A stretch of 64,000 nucleotides of DNA from Alentia gelatinosa. Taxonomy: Eukaryota; Annelida; Polychaeta; Phyllodocida; Polynoidae. Below are positions 11,551-23,110 of this stretch, piece after piece. The stretch's first letter is position 1. Each line of letters begins with the position of its first letter. The notes under the pieces were generated by a model. It was given only the letters and a program-made list of their open reading frames with translations. It had not been told where the DNA came from and ran no database searches. Location: positions 15,399,298 through 15,463,297 of the forward strand of contig OX465583.1 of the NCBI GenBank assembly GCA_950022655.1, given 5' to 3'. Made by a program: the position numbers and the translations under genes.

Positions 11551-11761
11551 TTAATATCTCTCGACACACCACTTTGAATGATGTCAATAATCATATAGGT
11601 AGATGCATTTATTTTACACCAACGTATAGACTAGTAACATCGGTGTGCATCGTCATCGGTTTTTAGGAACATCGCAAGGCCTATCGTTTACGATTTGGAG
11701 CTCAGTGGAAATGTTTTCCCCGTAGAGTGACTTGATGTCCACGGGGGAAAACGGAATTTTA

Positions 11762-12043
11762 GGCCTGGCGTCCACCTACTACGATAGAATCGTAGACCTC
11801 CCGATTTGGCACCGATACAAAATGTCAAAATCGGTGCCATATCGGGAAGGTGCAAAATCGTAGACATATGTCTAGACATGCCAATTCACCATGCATTGTA
11901 TGGGGTTTTTATCGGTGTCTAATCGCAGAAACGTGGTCAACTGCCCCGATATTAGGTAACCTTCCGACGCGATTTTGATTTTTTATCGGGAGGTGCATCG
12001 TAGGGCATATCGGTGCCATATCGTAGTAGGTGGACGCCGGGCC
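11762..12043 (+). mobile_element. Harbinger-like MITE, family A copy 2
   Basis: 282 bp with TIRs GGCCTGGCGTCCACCTACTA and TAGTAGGTGGACGCCGGGCC, flanked on both sides by TTA (11759-11761 and 12044-12046), a clean 3-bp TWA target duplication. It is nearly identical in length and sequence to the copy at 49867-50148. Subterminal blocks around GGTGCCATATCGG occur several times in both orientations. No ORF. Confidence 0.85.
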
Positions 12044-12908
12044 TTAGTCTGCATACATAAATATTTCTAGTTGTTGTGTTGCCACATGCTGCTTAGTCAG
12101 AATCCACCGCAATGAGTAAAAGATAAAAACTAGTGAAAGGCTGTAAGATGGTGAGAGTGTCATTGGAAGCACGGGGAGATGGAGCGGTGTGTGTGCGCGG
12201 AGGGGGGTGGGGAGCGTAACGAGCAGGGGGAGGAGGAAGGCGGGGGGCAGAGGGGGCTTGACGAGGGGTAGAGAAGTCAAACTCAAACTTTGACAAGACG
12301 CCCATTCAGTGAAGTGTAATGTTTCTGGTAATTACGAATTGACACGGAAGTTCCGCCGCTCTGTTAATAACTCGTTAAAACTTCAGCCGTACTCTGAAAG
12401 CCTCCCACTGCAACCCCTCCAGTCTCCGCCACCGGCCTCAATTAGGCCTAAGACGAGGCCTATGACGTAAGAGACCTTCAGAATGGATGGAGTTTGAGGC
12501 GGGGGTTGGGTGGCAGGGAGGGGCGAGGGTGGCGTGTCAATGGCTACTGCCAACAAACGACACCCATCGGTAACCGGGAGAACTTCTTCCAAAACAATTC
12601 ACAACGAGTCACAGCTGAATGAACTGTAAAAACACTCACATCACACTCCGTACTAAGAATTCTACTCAGGGTGACTGCGAAAATCTCACACCAACTCAAA
12701 ACAACTGACAATGACTCCATAGAACACATCGCTTTACACTGGTTCATAACTCAACGGCTCAAAAGACTACACACCTATTCAGAGAGTGACTCAAAACAGA
12801 TGGAACCTGCCGATACTAGTGACCAAAAGTAACTGACACTGAATCAGAACAGCAAATCCATGCTCGGAAAAAGACTCACCCTATATTGAGCAATTCTTAG
12901 TAAGAAGG
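12044..12908. other. No gene seen; purine-biased GC-rich patch
   Basis: A G-rich low-complexity patch lies at 12170-12265 and a C-rich one near 12400-12520. The ORFs over them are proline-rich or low-complexity and are not supported. Confidence 0.45.
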
Positions 12909-13236
12909 AATAGAGGGAAACTATGTTCCGGTGGGAATAAGTCAAAGTTACGAGGTAAGGGTTGAAAAAATTACTGCCCAAGGCGTAGCCGCGGGCAGTA
13001 ATTTTTCCAAGCCTTACCGAGTAACTTTGACTTATTTCCGCTGGTACGTGGTTTCCCTATTCCTACATACCTTCAATTGTCGACTAATATCGATTAAAAC
13101 CGAACGTCTGAACGTCAACCTGTGCAGTAAACGTCAACCTGGGCAGTAACTTCAACCTGGGCAGTAAACAAAAGTTATTCCACCCCCAGCAGCGTTAAGT
13201 AACCATAGGTTGTTCGCTCATAGGTATATAGGAATA
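12909..13236 (+). mobile_element. Palindrome-IR2 element, copy V
   Basis: Palindrome 12909-13058 pairs AATAAGTCAAAGTTAC with GTAACTTTGACTTATT and AATTACTGCCC with GGGCAGTAATT around the core AGGCGTAGCCG (12981-12991). IR2-left TATTCCTACATACCTT is at 13059 and IR2-right ATAGGTATATAGGAATA at 13220-13236. GTTAAGTAACCATAGG precedes the right IR2. A triplicated CAACCTGKGCAGTAA motif fills part of the payload. Confidence 0.8.
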
Positions 13237-13690
13237 ATATATAAGCACCAATGTTTGACCTATATCAAAATGCCCCAATAAACGCTCTCACAGGAGGGCC
13301 GGTAGGGTGGGGAGGAGGTAGAGAGGTGTAAATGTCTGTGTTACTGACACGCCAGTGCCGGCGGGGCGGAAAGGAGGCAAAGAGGTGTTAGGCCTGGCCT
13401 CCACTAAGCCCCCGATACAAGTATAGGCTACGATAGAGCACATGAACATGACCCTCAAGCCTTTTGGTGCCATGTTGAAAGTATACTTCCAAGAAATAAA
13501 GAAAATTTATAATCAGACTTGAACATTATTAGAAAATCAGTAATAAAGAGACGCCAATACATCAATCAGTTGTTTCAAATAGCATAAGTAACTATTTTAC
13601 AAAAACATAAATAGGACCACAGTTAGCAGAAAATAAATTTACACTCGGGAAGTTTTATTACAAACGGGTGACGATTGACAAAGAGAATTT
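13237..13690. other. No gene seen; solo family A-like end
   Basis: TTAGGCCTGGCCTCCACTAA at about 13388 resembles one family A terminus without a partner. Otherwise no supported feature. Confidence 0.4.
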
Positions 13691-13990
13691 TGGAACCAAC
13701 TAGAGATCAAGAGAGATCGAAAAAATTGTTAAAGAAATAAGTATAAGGGAATCATCTGGAATACATGGAATAGAGACTGATAACCCTAAAGATTTCATAT
13801 CATGCAGAATAAAAAAGAACCAACCTTATTGTGTAACAAAATGTTTGAAACCTCACATATAACGGACTCACGGAAAGCATCCTTGGTCACGCCCATTGTG
13901 AAGTAAGAGGAAAGGTTTTACCGTTCCAATTTAAGACCCATCTCTATTATAATTACCAGACAAAACACTAGAGAAGATAGATCTATAACG
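13691..13990 (+). pseudogene. LINE RT N-terminal remnant
   Basis: Broken plus-strand frames recall the stretch before the first RT catalytic motif: a KSSGIHGIE-like segment, then a TPIVK-like block and an RPISIIII-like block (compare RPISLLP in the frame at 30743). Several frameshifts and stops separate these pieces. Position and order fit the missing 5' part of the RT whose catalytic half lies at 14640-15714, with about 650 bp inserted between. Confidence 0.5.
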
Positions 13991-14282
13991 GACAAGTTTC
14001 AGAAGAGCATCGTAATTATCAGCAAGGAACGTTCTAGACTCTACGTAATCACCTCGCTTTCGCTGGGATATTACTATGCGTCTGGTCCTCGCAAAATACT
14101 GCCGCTTGTATCTGAAACACAAAAAATGCATCATTTTCCAAGACGACAAAAATTCATTTGTAACAATTTTGTAAATAATTGATCAGTAATGATGAAACCT
14201 TCACAGAATGCTGACATAACATTACATCTACGATTCTGAAAAAATCATGAAAATATAAAAAATCACGTATTATATCACATGA

Positions 14283-14645
14283 TCAAACAATGAAATTGTC
14301 ACAAACGTCCCGAAAGGACCCTTCCCCAGCAGTACTACTCACCCCTACGGATATTGCTTTACAACAGGTGGCCGTAGTGAAACGGTCAATCAAATGATAC
14401 CCAAACTGGATTTCCAAACGTTTTATAATAGAAATTATTAATATGAGATTGTATTCTCCATATATCACTGACTTGGATGGTTAATAGCAATCGAAAATAT
14501 AACCAACAGTGGTTTCCTCTAGGTTCAGAGATGGGAATGATTGAACAGTTGCGTAAATATGCGAAAAATAATTGCATCTAACCTAGCACATGATATCTAC
14601 AGAATCAGGCGTATTTATTATGCCATATAGGACGAACTTATTTAC
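14283..14645 (+). repeat. Unclassified dispersed repeat inside LINE
   Basis: The stretch with GACTTGGATGGTTAATAGCA and CAGAATCAGGCGTATTTATT is shared with 35269-35470 and 36234-36530. It lies between the two halves of the LINE RT and is probably an insertion. No ORF is supported. Confidence 0.5.
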
Positions 14646-15714
14646 ACCTGATTTAACCAAGGCGTTTGACTCCGTACCACACGAATTACTATTAGCAAAA
14701 CTCACCCATAGCTGTCTGATACCACCGAATTTAGTGACCTGGCTAACAAACTACCTCACAGATAGGGAGCAAAGAGTTTACGCAAACGGGAATGTATCGA
14801 AACAGAAAGCTGTTCGTTTCGGAGTGCCCCAGGGCTCTGTCTTAGGGCCGGTTTTATTTAACTGCTTCGTTAACGATATTTGTGAGGAGATCGGAAACTG
14901 TCAAGGTACACAATATGCAGACGACCTAGTTCTGTATACCGCTGCGCTTGATCCAGAAGCGGCCAAGTTACACTTACAACATGCCGTATCATCAGTTAAC
15001 GAATGGTGTCTAAGAAACGGCCTACAGATCAACGCTGCTAAAACGACAACAACCTGGTATGCGGCGCCAAGTAGACAACGATATCTATCAGACTTAAACG
15101 TTAATTGTGGGAATTCGGTAGTACATGAGAAAGCCTCATATTGTTACCTGGGAATGACTCTGGACAGACACCTAAATCTTAGCTCTCACATTAATAAACT
15201 AGTAAAATCGGTAAACAATTGCTTGTTCAAACTAGGCAAAATCAGGAGAGGTATTGACACTAGAGTAGCTCCGGAAATATACACGAAGTCAATTAGACCA
15301 GTCATGGAGTACTGCAGTTTCATGATTGATGGAGCCCTAACAGCAGACATAACCCGTCTTCAACTAATGCAAAACCGTGCACTATGTTTAATCATTGGCG
15401 GAAAACAACAACGGCGTTCAATAGACGAACTACATAACCTATGTGAAGTTGACTATTTAAAAACGAGAAGGGACAGGCAACTACTAAAAGTAATGTTCAA
15501 ACGATCGAAAGTACAGGTAAACATAGAAGATAGGTTACGACACACTAGGCAGGATAGAAAAAAGAAACTAATTTTACACAGGCACCGAAGCGCCAAGTTC
15601 GAAAAATCACCGATTTTTAGAGGGGTGAAAGTTTGGGATAACCTGGACCCAGACATCCAACACCTAGACCATGTAGCAAACTTCAAACGTGCCATTGTTG
15701 AAGTTACTGTGTAA
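14590..15714 (+). CDS. Non-LTR retrotransposon reverse transcriptase (5'-interrupted)
   Basis: A 374-residue open frame. RT motifs in order: DLTKAFDSVP (first catalytic Asp, residue 21), GVPQGSVLGP (about residue 79), YADDLVLY (residues 109-116, catalytic Asp pair 111-112), the YLGMTLDRHL block (about 184) and a C-terminal PIFRGVKVWDNL segment. The enzyme would copy LINE RNA at a nicked target. The ATG at 14590 lies in inserted repeat sequence, so it is only the first ATG and not the native start; fingers and endonuclease are missing. The matching remnant at 13691-13990 suggests the element was split. The closest relative in the window is the broken fragment at 25380-26160. Clade is probably jockey/CR1-like. 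Confidence 0.9.
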   Translation: MISTESGVFIMPYRTNLFTPDLTKAFDSVPHELLLAKLTHSCLIPPNLVTWLTNYLTDREQRVYANGNVSKQKAVRFGVPQGSVLGPVLFNCFVNDICEEIGNCQGTQYADDLVLYTAALDPEAAKLHLQHAVSSVNEWCLRNGLQINAAKTTTTWYAAPSRQRYLSDLNVNCGNSVVHEKASYCYLGMTLDRHLNLSSHINKLVKSVNNCLFKLGKIRRGIDTRVAPEIYTKSIRPVMEYCSFMIDGALTADITRLQLMQNRALCLIIGGKQQRRSIDELHNLCEVDYLKTRRDRQLLKVMFKRSKVQVNIEDRLRHTRQDRKKKLILHRHRSAKFEKSPIFRGVKVWDNLDPDIQHLDHVANFKRAIVEVTV

Positions 15715-16345
15715 GTTTTGATTATATGACGCTGTTACAACTGTATTTCAAACCATGGCACAGTACATGAGCATATTAATTGAGTATATTAATTGAGAAA
15801 CCGTTACCTAACATCCTGGCCAAGAGGTAGGATAAAACGATATGTGATATATGACATTGCTCATGCTAACAAAGTATTAATATATTGATAATCATGAGAT
15901 GCTAAGAACCTATTATACCAAACTAAAGTATTATTATATTGACCACTGTCCTGGCCGAGAGGTAGTACAGATTAACACTAAAACGAATGTGCACAAAAGG
16001 AAGAGTACCAATGATAACCACGAACTCTCTTGCAACCCCCTGGCCGTGAGGTAGGGGCCCATGCAAAGACCTAATTATGATAATTCAAGATAATGGTGCC
16101 TTATACTAAGCGATTTATCTATCCAAATGAACCTGTATTAACTAGCTGATTTGATTACTGAAGAAATGGATGTATTGTCACTGTACGCAAACCCACTGTA
16201 AATCACACGCACCCCATCCCATCTCATCATGCACCTTTCCTACGAAAAGAATGTTGTGTAATACTCCAGGACCTAATTGTCAACAGGAAGACCTGATATG
16301 CTTCAGATGTTGCAATAAAATAATTTAAAAAAACAAAACAAAAAA
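15715..16345 (+). mobile_element. LINE 3' UTR and A-rich tail
   Basis: Follows the RT stop codon. It holds three spaced copies of a CCTGGCCRAGAGGTAG motif (about 15814, 15952 and 16041), then AATAAA near 16315 and an A-rich end to about 16350. This fits the 3' end of a non-LTR element. Confidence 0.7.
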
Positions 16346-17710
16346 AAACAACTTATATACGCGGGGATTAAACGTATGAAAACTGAAATTGTTATGCTGT
16401 GCAGAGACGTTACAAGTGTCTGTGACACAGCAGGGCAAGCAGGGGGCAGAGAGGTGTAAGTGTGTGTTTGTCATTAACACAGCAGGGCCGACGGGGCAGG
16501 CGGAAGGCAGGGAGTCTTAATGAAGCCGGAAGAGCAGGTCTCAGCGATTGGGGGACGGTCAATCATTAGTGTCGACCCCCACAAAGAGAAAATACGTTTA
16601 ATCTGCGCGTTTCATTACAATCGGATCAGGCTGGTTGGATTAGAACGTGCCTCGTCCGCCCCTGGGATCGGATGAACTGTTCGGAGATTCATGGAGCTGT
16701 TCGGAACTGCCCAGAGTTGTTAACCCTTTCCCTGCAGCACCAAGTTCCCTTGCACACCATTACACGGCCTGCCCAAACGACCTTGCTACGGCAGGCACCT
16801 TTTTTGGGAAATAGCAATGTCATGTGATGTGTCATGTTATTTAAGTAATTACACGAGGACAACATTTGGAGAGAAAAGTTTTGAATAAAAGACTCACGGG
16901 TCTTATGATATGCCAACGGGCATAATTATACAGTGCTGATGAGGCATAGAAAAGTGAAATTGGTGAAATGCCTAGGGCATAATAAAAACAGTCTATTAGT
17001 CGTAGAGTTCTTGAGGTGTGGGTGGGCGGGTTTAAAGCTGTTGGAAGTTCCCGGGAAACTGATGACGCGCCCTCTGTAGCAGCGGTGAGGTTAAGACAGA
17101 CAATTCTCAATTATCCTCAATTTACCTTGGTGACTGATCATATTTTGTTATACCAAATCAAAGGTAAATATGGCTCTTACACATAGTCAAAATTTCCTTT
17201 GAATCAAACAATTGTCTTTTTATCTATTGAATTTTGTATACAAGTATCAATGATGCTTCTGCACTCCCCACTGCATGCCGTAGCCAGGGGAATGCCTGGA
17301 GGCATCTTCCTGCCGTAGCCAGGGGAATGCCTGGAGCGGCTTCCTGCTGTTAAAGGGTTAAGAGAGGCTCGGAATGTATCAAAGCTGTTTGTAGCTATTT
17401 GGATACTCAAAGATACTAACGGAAATTTTACAGTGAAATTTCTACAGGGTATGAGTTGGTGATTTCTGCTTAGGCAGAGGGGTTTAGTCGACCTGGGAAA
17501 CAGAGAGAGCTCATTGGAAAATGACTTTACAATTCCTTTATCGTATTGTTGCAAAAACATGAACGATGTTTCCACAATAATCGATGGTTTTTATGAACAG
17601 GCAGGTTTAACTCACGATAGGTTGACGCGTGATAATACACAAGCGAAAGCAAGAGTCAGAGGCAATCGCTGCTCTCATATTAAAAACCCACGGCGGGTGT
17701 CTGTTGCTAA
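16346..17710. other. No gene seen; local duplication
   Basis: No supported gene. A 42-bp unit containing CCGTAGCCAGGGGAATGCCT is duplicated in tandem at about 17276-17345. The rest is unique-looking. Confidence 0.45.
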
Positions 17711-18090
17711 GGCAGATGAATGGGCGTGGGACGAGGCAGGGAGAGGGTGTGGCGTGGCGGGGCGAGGCGGAGAGTGGGCAAAGAGTAGGCGGGCCTGGGG
17801 TGGGGAGGAGGCGGAGAGTTGGAGGGGTTGGGTGGTGTGTAGGCGGGGCGGGGGCGTTGCATGGGCGGGGCGTGGCCGATGCATGGGCAGGGAATAGGTG
17901 GGCCAATGTGGGGAGTAGGCGTTGCGTGGGCGGGGTTGTGTGGGTTGTGGGCGGAGCGCGGGCGTTGTATGGGCGGGGTGGGGCCGGGGTATGGGCAGGG
18001 AGTAGGTGACACAGGATGGGGAATGGGCGGGGAGTGGGCGGGATGTGGGCGCAGGCTGGGCGTGATTGTGGGCATGGGCGTGGGCAAAGC
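17711..18090. repeat. G-rich degenerate minisatellite
   Basis: Irregular repetition of GGGCGGGGCGTGGGC-like words. Long ORFs exist on both strands but all are Gly/Trp/Arg- or Pro/His-rich by composition and are not genes. Confidence 0.7.
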
Positions 18091-19482
18091 GTATAGAAGC
18101 ACGACTCCACAGTTGAGGGACCCATTGATTTAAATCTCAGGCCGGCCATTTATCATCCCTCCGTAGCCGCTGACAGAACCCACCCACCCCGCGACGCCCA
18201 TCAACCGAGACAGAACAATTTCCTTCGCTCCTAACTGAAATCTCCAAAGATTTCCAAAGGTCTGGCCGGGCCTAGTGCTTCATCACTATTTCACTTTCAC
18301 CAGGGGAGGGGGTGCTGGGGGCAAGGTGGGGGGTCAGGGCCCCGCGGCGCGGCTGCTGCCCCCTACCAGCAGCCCCTGGCCTTATCCACCCAGTCCCCGG
18401 CTACTTGTTGGGCATGCGTACAAGTGGCTATTGTTAGAGTCGCGTTGAATAAGATTTTATGTTTTTTAAAGGAGAGGAAATAAAGAGACCGAGGGGATCG
18501 ACGCCGCGTTTATTATATATAACAGGACGGTGGTCACGTGGCCATTGTAAATCGGAAGTCAGCCTCGATCTCAATCCCAGGTACACCTTCGCAGATGGAT
18601 CTCAGCGCTAGTCACTGTGGTGCTGAGTTATTTGTTATTTAAAGTGCACCACCAGGGCTGAAAAATACGCCGAATACTGCCTTATCACAGGACGTAGGGA
18701 TATGGATCAGTAATGCACTATACGCACGGAACTACTTTCCACGATACTTTCAGAGATATTTTCCCGAAGGCTTCAAGTTGAGAAGCTGCTACTTAGAGGG
18801 TTATCTCAGCGGGGAAACTTTCTGCGACTCTGTTGTTTGGAAGTTGGCGGTTTTTGTTTTGCTGAGGGAGGTCTGATCAATGTTCCCCGCTCCTGTCATA
18901 GTCCTCTTACTTATTCCTGCTGATTGAATGAAAATAAGAAGCCTCCAGGAGGGCAGATTTCACTCCCCACTGCGTGCCAGTCACTCACCCCCATACCGGC
19001 CCTCTCATATATACCCCCCTCCCCTCGTAGAATCACTCGGAGCAGAAGTTCACAAAGTGCACTTAGCCTCTACCCTGTGTGTGTGTTGGCGAGGGGGGGG
19101 GGGTGTAACTACTCACCCGTTCACACCTTTGCTCCCCTTTTTTTCGGTGTCCTTTTTGTGCATAACAATCCAACGCGTGAGCTTTGCCGGGAAATCAATT
19201 AAGAGCTGTGTGAGCGGGCCCTTTGAGGACCGAGAAATTGCTCTAATGCCGCATTCAGAATGCGGTTTGCCAACGTTTCACGCCGCCGTATGTTTTGGGG
19301 AGGGGATCAGAGAGTTTGATGGAGGGGGGGGGGGGGGGCTAAAGGGGTGGGGGGCTTTTTTCTTTATCACAGGCTCCCACCCATCCATTACCCACACCCA
19401 TTTCGTGTACAATGGATGTATACTCCTACACCAACTTGTCACGACAGATTCGGGTGTTACAGTAAACGAACACGATACAACA
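18091..19482. other. No gene seen; G homopolymers
   Basis: GC-rich patch at 18290-18390, G runs at 19095-19105 and 19322-19338. No domain-bearing ORF. The ORF 18928-19512 runs through the G tracts and has no recognisable content. Confidence 0.45.
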
Positions 19483-21295
19483 TGGGGCACAGAAGTGTCA
19501 GACTTGATGTAAATGTAAGCACAGTGAACATATATATAACGTAAAATCAGACACAGAAGTGTCAGACGTGATGTAAATGTAAGCACAGTGAACATATATA
19601 TAACGTAAAATCAGACACAGAAGTGTCAAACATGATGTAAATTTTAGCAGAGTGAACATATATATAACGTAAAATCAGACACAGAAGTGTCAGACGTGAG
19701 GTAAATGTAAGCACAGTGAACATATATATAACGTAAAATCAGACACAGAAGTGTCAGATGTGATGTAAATGTTAGCAGAGTGAACATATATATAACGTAA
19801 AATCAGACACAGAAGTGTCAGACGTGATGTAAATGTTAGCAGAGTGAACATATATATAACGTAAAATCAGACACAGAAGTGTCAGACGTGATGTAAATGT
19901 AAGCAGAGTGAACATATATATAACGTAAAACCAGACACAGAAGTGTCAGACGTGATGTAAATGTAAGCAGAGTGAACATATATATAACGTAAAATCAGAC
20001 CCAGAAGTGTCAGACGTGATGTAAATGTAAGCACAGTGAACATATATATAGCGTAAAATCAGACACAGAAGTGTCAGACGTGATGTAAATGTAAGCAGAG
20101 TGAACATATATATAACGTAAAATCAGACACAGAAGTGTCAGACGTGATGTAAATGTTAGCAGAGTGAACATATATATAACGTAAAATCAGGCACAGAAGT
20201 GTCAGACGTGATGTAAATGTTAGCAGAGTGAACATATATATAACGTAAAATCAGGCACAGAAGTGTCAGACGTGATGTAAATGTTAGCAGAGTGAACATA
20301 TATATAACGTAAAATCAGACACAGAAGTGGTAGACGTGATGTAAATGTTAGCAGAGTGAACATATATATAGCGTAAAATCAGACACAGAAGTGTCAGACA
20401 TGATGTAAATGTAAGCAGAGTGAACATATATATAGCGTAAAATCAGACCCAGAAGTGTCAGACGTGATGTAAATGTAAGCAGAGTGAACATATATATAGC
20501 GTAAAATCAGACACAGAAGTGTCAGACGTGATGTAAATGTTAGCAGAGTGAACATATATATAACGTAAAATCAGACACAGAAGTGTCAGACATGATGTAA
20601 ATGTTAGCAGAGTGAACATATATATAACATAAAATCAGACACAGAAGTGGTAGACGTGATGTAAATGTTAGCAGAGTGAACATATATATAGCGTAAAATC
20701 AGACACAGAAGTGGTAGACGTGATGTAAATGTTAGCAGAGTGAACATATATATAACGTAAAATCAGACACAGAAGTGGTAGACGTGATGTAAATGTTAGC
20801 AGAGTGAACATATATATAGCGTAAAATCAGACACAGAAGTGTCAGACGTGATGTAAATGTAAGCAGAGTGAACATATATATAACGTAAAATCAGACACAA
20901 AAGTGTCAGACGTGATGTGAATGTAAGCAGAGTGAACATATATATAACGTAAAATCAGACACAAAAGTGTCAGACGTGATGTGAATGTAAGCAGAGTGAA
21001 CATATATATAACGTAAAATCAGACCCAGAAGTGGTAGACGTAGTGTGAATGTTAGCAGAGTGAACATATATATAACGTAAAATCAGACTCAGAAGTGGTA
21101 GACGTAGTGTGAATGTAAGCAGAGTGAACACATGCAATGTGAAATTTTTCGACTTGATGTAAGTGTTGGCGGCGTGAACATATATGCAATGTGAAATCAG
21201 ACACAAAAGTGTCAGACGTGTTGTAAATTTAAGCAGAGTGATCATATATATACGTAACAGGAGTATTAGACGTAATATACATGTAAGCAGAGGGA
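19483..21295 (+). repeat. 64-bp minisatellite, about 27 copies
   Basis: The unit contains GTGAACATATATATAACGTA and AATCAGACACAGAAGTGTCA. Successive GTGAACA words are exactly 64 bp apart over most of the array. Variants alternate at fixed sites: TGTAAGC or TGTTAGC, GAGTG or CAGTG, AGTGTCAG or AGTGGTAG, and ATAACG or ATAGCG. The right end (after about 21110) is more diverged. 64 is not a multiple of three and no coding frame is maintained on the plus strand. Confidence 0.95.
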
Positions 21296-22515
21296 ATGTA
21301 CACCAAACAATTTCATCACCCTGTCCAAGAGTGTAAACGGTCCCAGGCTGGCAAGGTATTTTCCAATCTGTACTGGTAAGCCTTGTCGTTTCCGTGAACT
21401 TAGATCATATGATAAAGCAGTTTATAATAGAAATTATTGAAAAATAAACAGTACAACATACAGTAGGGAGCAGAATACTTCTGTTTACATATGAATTAAT
21501 AAGTCTGTACCAAAATCTTAGTTTTAAAAACAAAAGTACTTCACTATCCTGGACACACAATCTTTCAAGTTCCCTTAGTTACCGGATACATGGTTAAAAT
21601 AGTACATCGTTAACACATGTAATAGTAAAGACAACCAGGAGACTGGATCAAACATACTGAAGTGTTTATTGAAATAGATTATTCTTCGTTATTGACTTAA
21701 ATTTCTTATAGGATTCAGTATTTCTCAATAGAGTTGACAAACTGTTCCATTTTACTGCTTCGTTATACGTATTCCTGAAAATTAGAAATTGCAACATTAA
21801 TTGTTGGAGCAGCTACCATCCTTGTATTCATATTTACCGCGCGTAGATTTGATTCTCTATATTTCTTGTACATAAAATTATTATTATGATATAATCTCCG
21901 ATCTTTTAAGAAAGCAATATTTGCCATAGTATGTAAAGTAACTACACAGTGAAATATCTCCTCGATATAGAGCAGCTTCATGGGATGTAGTTACATTACA
22001 GGAGATGTAAAGCAACAACAGAATGAAATTTGTACATAACTTATAACTGTACCAATAATTCTTAGAGCGAAGTATGCTCAATAAAGTTAGTCATGGTGGG
22101 ACATGTGCGAGATCTTCAAGTGCATCTCCCGATGGCTAAGTAAGGGAATTTGAAACTATGCTGTAGATTAAAACTGACAGTTTTGATACATGAATTGGTG
22201 TATTCATGCAAATATAGTGTAGGACATGTTTAATCCATCACAGTGTGACGTGCCTCGACAGCTGGTACCCGTGGATATAACGCAGCACCCTGAATTACTG
22301 CCCGCGCGGGGCACAGGGCGGCATGTGGGCGCAGGTGAGGTGAGAAGGGTTGCAGGTATGGTCCATAATAAATGGAGTGGTTGGAGGCAGGACGGGCCCC
22401 TTCACCTATAACACCCTATATGTTGGTATTGACCTGCTGAGAAAACCCCCTCCCACCACTCCCCCGGTATCTGCTGATCCCTGGAGCCCTCTTATGGTTG
22501 CGTCTGCAGCAATTT
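21296..22515. other. No gene seen
   Basis: AT-rich to about 22200, then a mixed region. No supported ORF or RNA gene. Confidence 0.45.
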
Positions 22516-23110
22516 GTATAGGGCTGTATGGGGCGGTGGTGGCCTGTATGGGGTGGTCTCGGGGATGTGTGGAGCCAATATGGGGCAACACAAGGCTGTG
22601 CAGGGACAGGCATGGAGCGGGCATGGGGCCAGGCATGGGGCAGGCATGGGCAGGCATGGGGCAGGCATGGGGCCAGGCATGGGGCCAGGGCTTGGCAGCA
22701 TGGGGCTGTGTGAACAGAGCTGTATGGGATGTACAGTGCTGTATAGAGCTGTATAGGGCTATAGCCTACATGGACTGTATCAGATTACTTGGGTTTGTAT
22801 GGGTTGGCGTAGGGCAACCATGTGACTGGGTCTGAGCAGCATGAGGCTGTGTGAGGCTATACTTGGCTTTACTTGGCTATGCAGGATAGCATGGGACTAT
22901 GCGGGTTTGGGGTGGTGCGGGCTATGTAAGTGGGCTATTCGTGATAGCCTGGGGCTATCAAGGGCTGCATGGCCCATGCTCTGAAGGCCTGAGCTCTACA
23001 TGCCTGGGGCTAGCGTGGGAAGCTGCACGGCGGCATAGGGCATGCTAGACGGGAAGTGTTGGGCGGCGCAGGGCTTTGTTGGGCAGTGTAGGTTTGGGGC
23101 TGTGCAGGGC
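22516..23110. repeat. GGGCTGTATGG / GGCATGGGGC low-complexity tract
   Basis: The densest part, 22600-22700, repeats GGCATGGGGCCAGGCATGGG. The flanks decay into GGGCTATGTGGG-like words. ORFs on both strands are repeat artefacts. Confidence 0.75.

Noticed and set aside
17607..18149. ORFs of 120-180 aa on both strands
   Set aside because: They overlap a G-rich repeat and have Gly/Trp or Pro/His composition without a domain.
19483..21295. CRISPR-like array
   Set aside because: Units are contiguous 64-bp copies with no unique spacers, and the DNA is eukaryotic.
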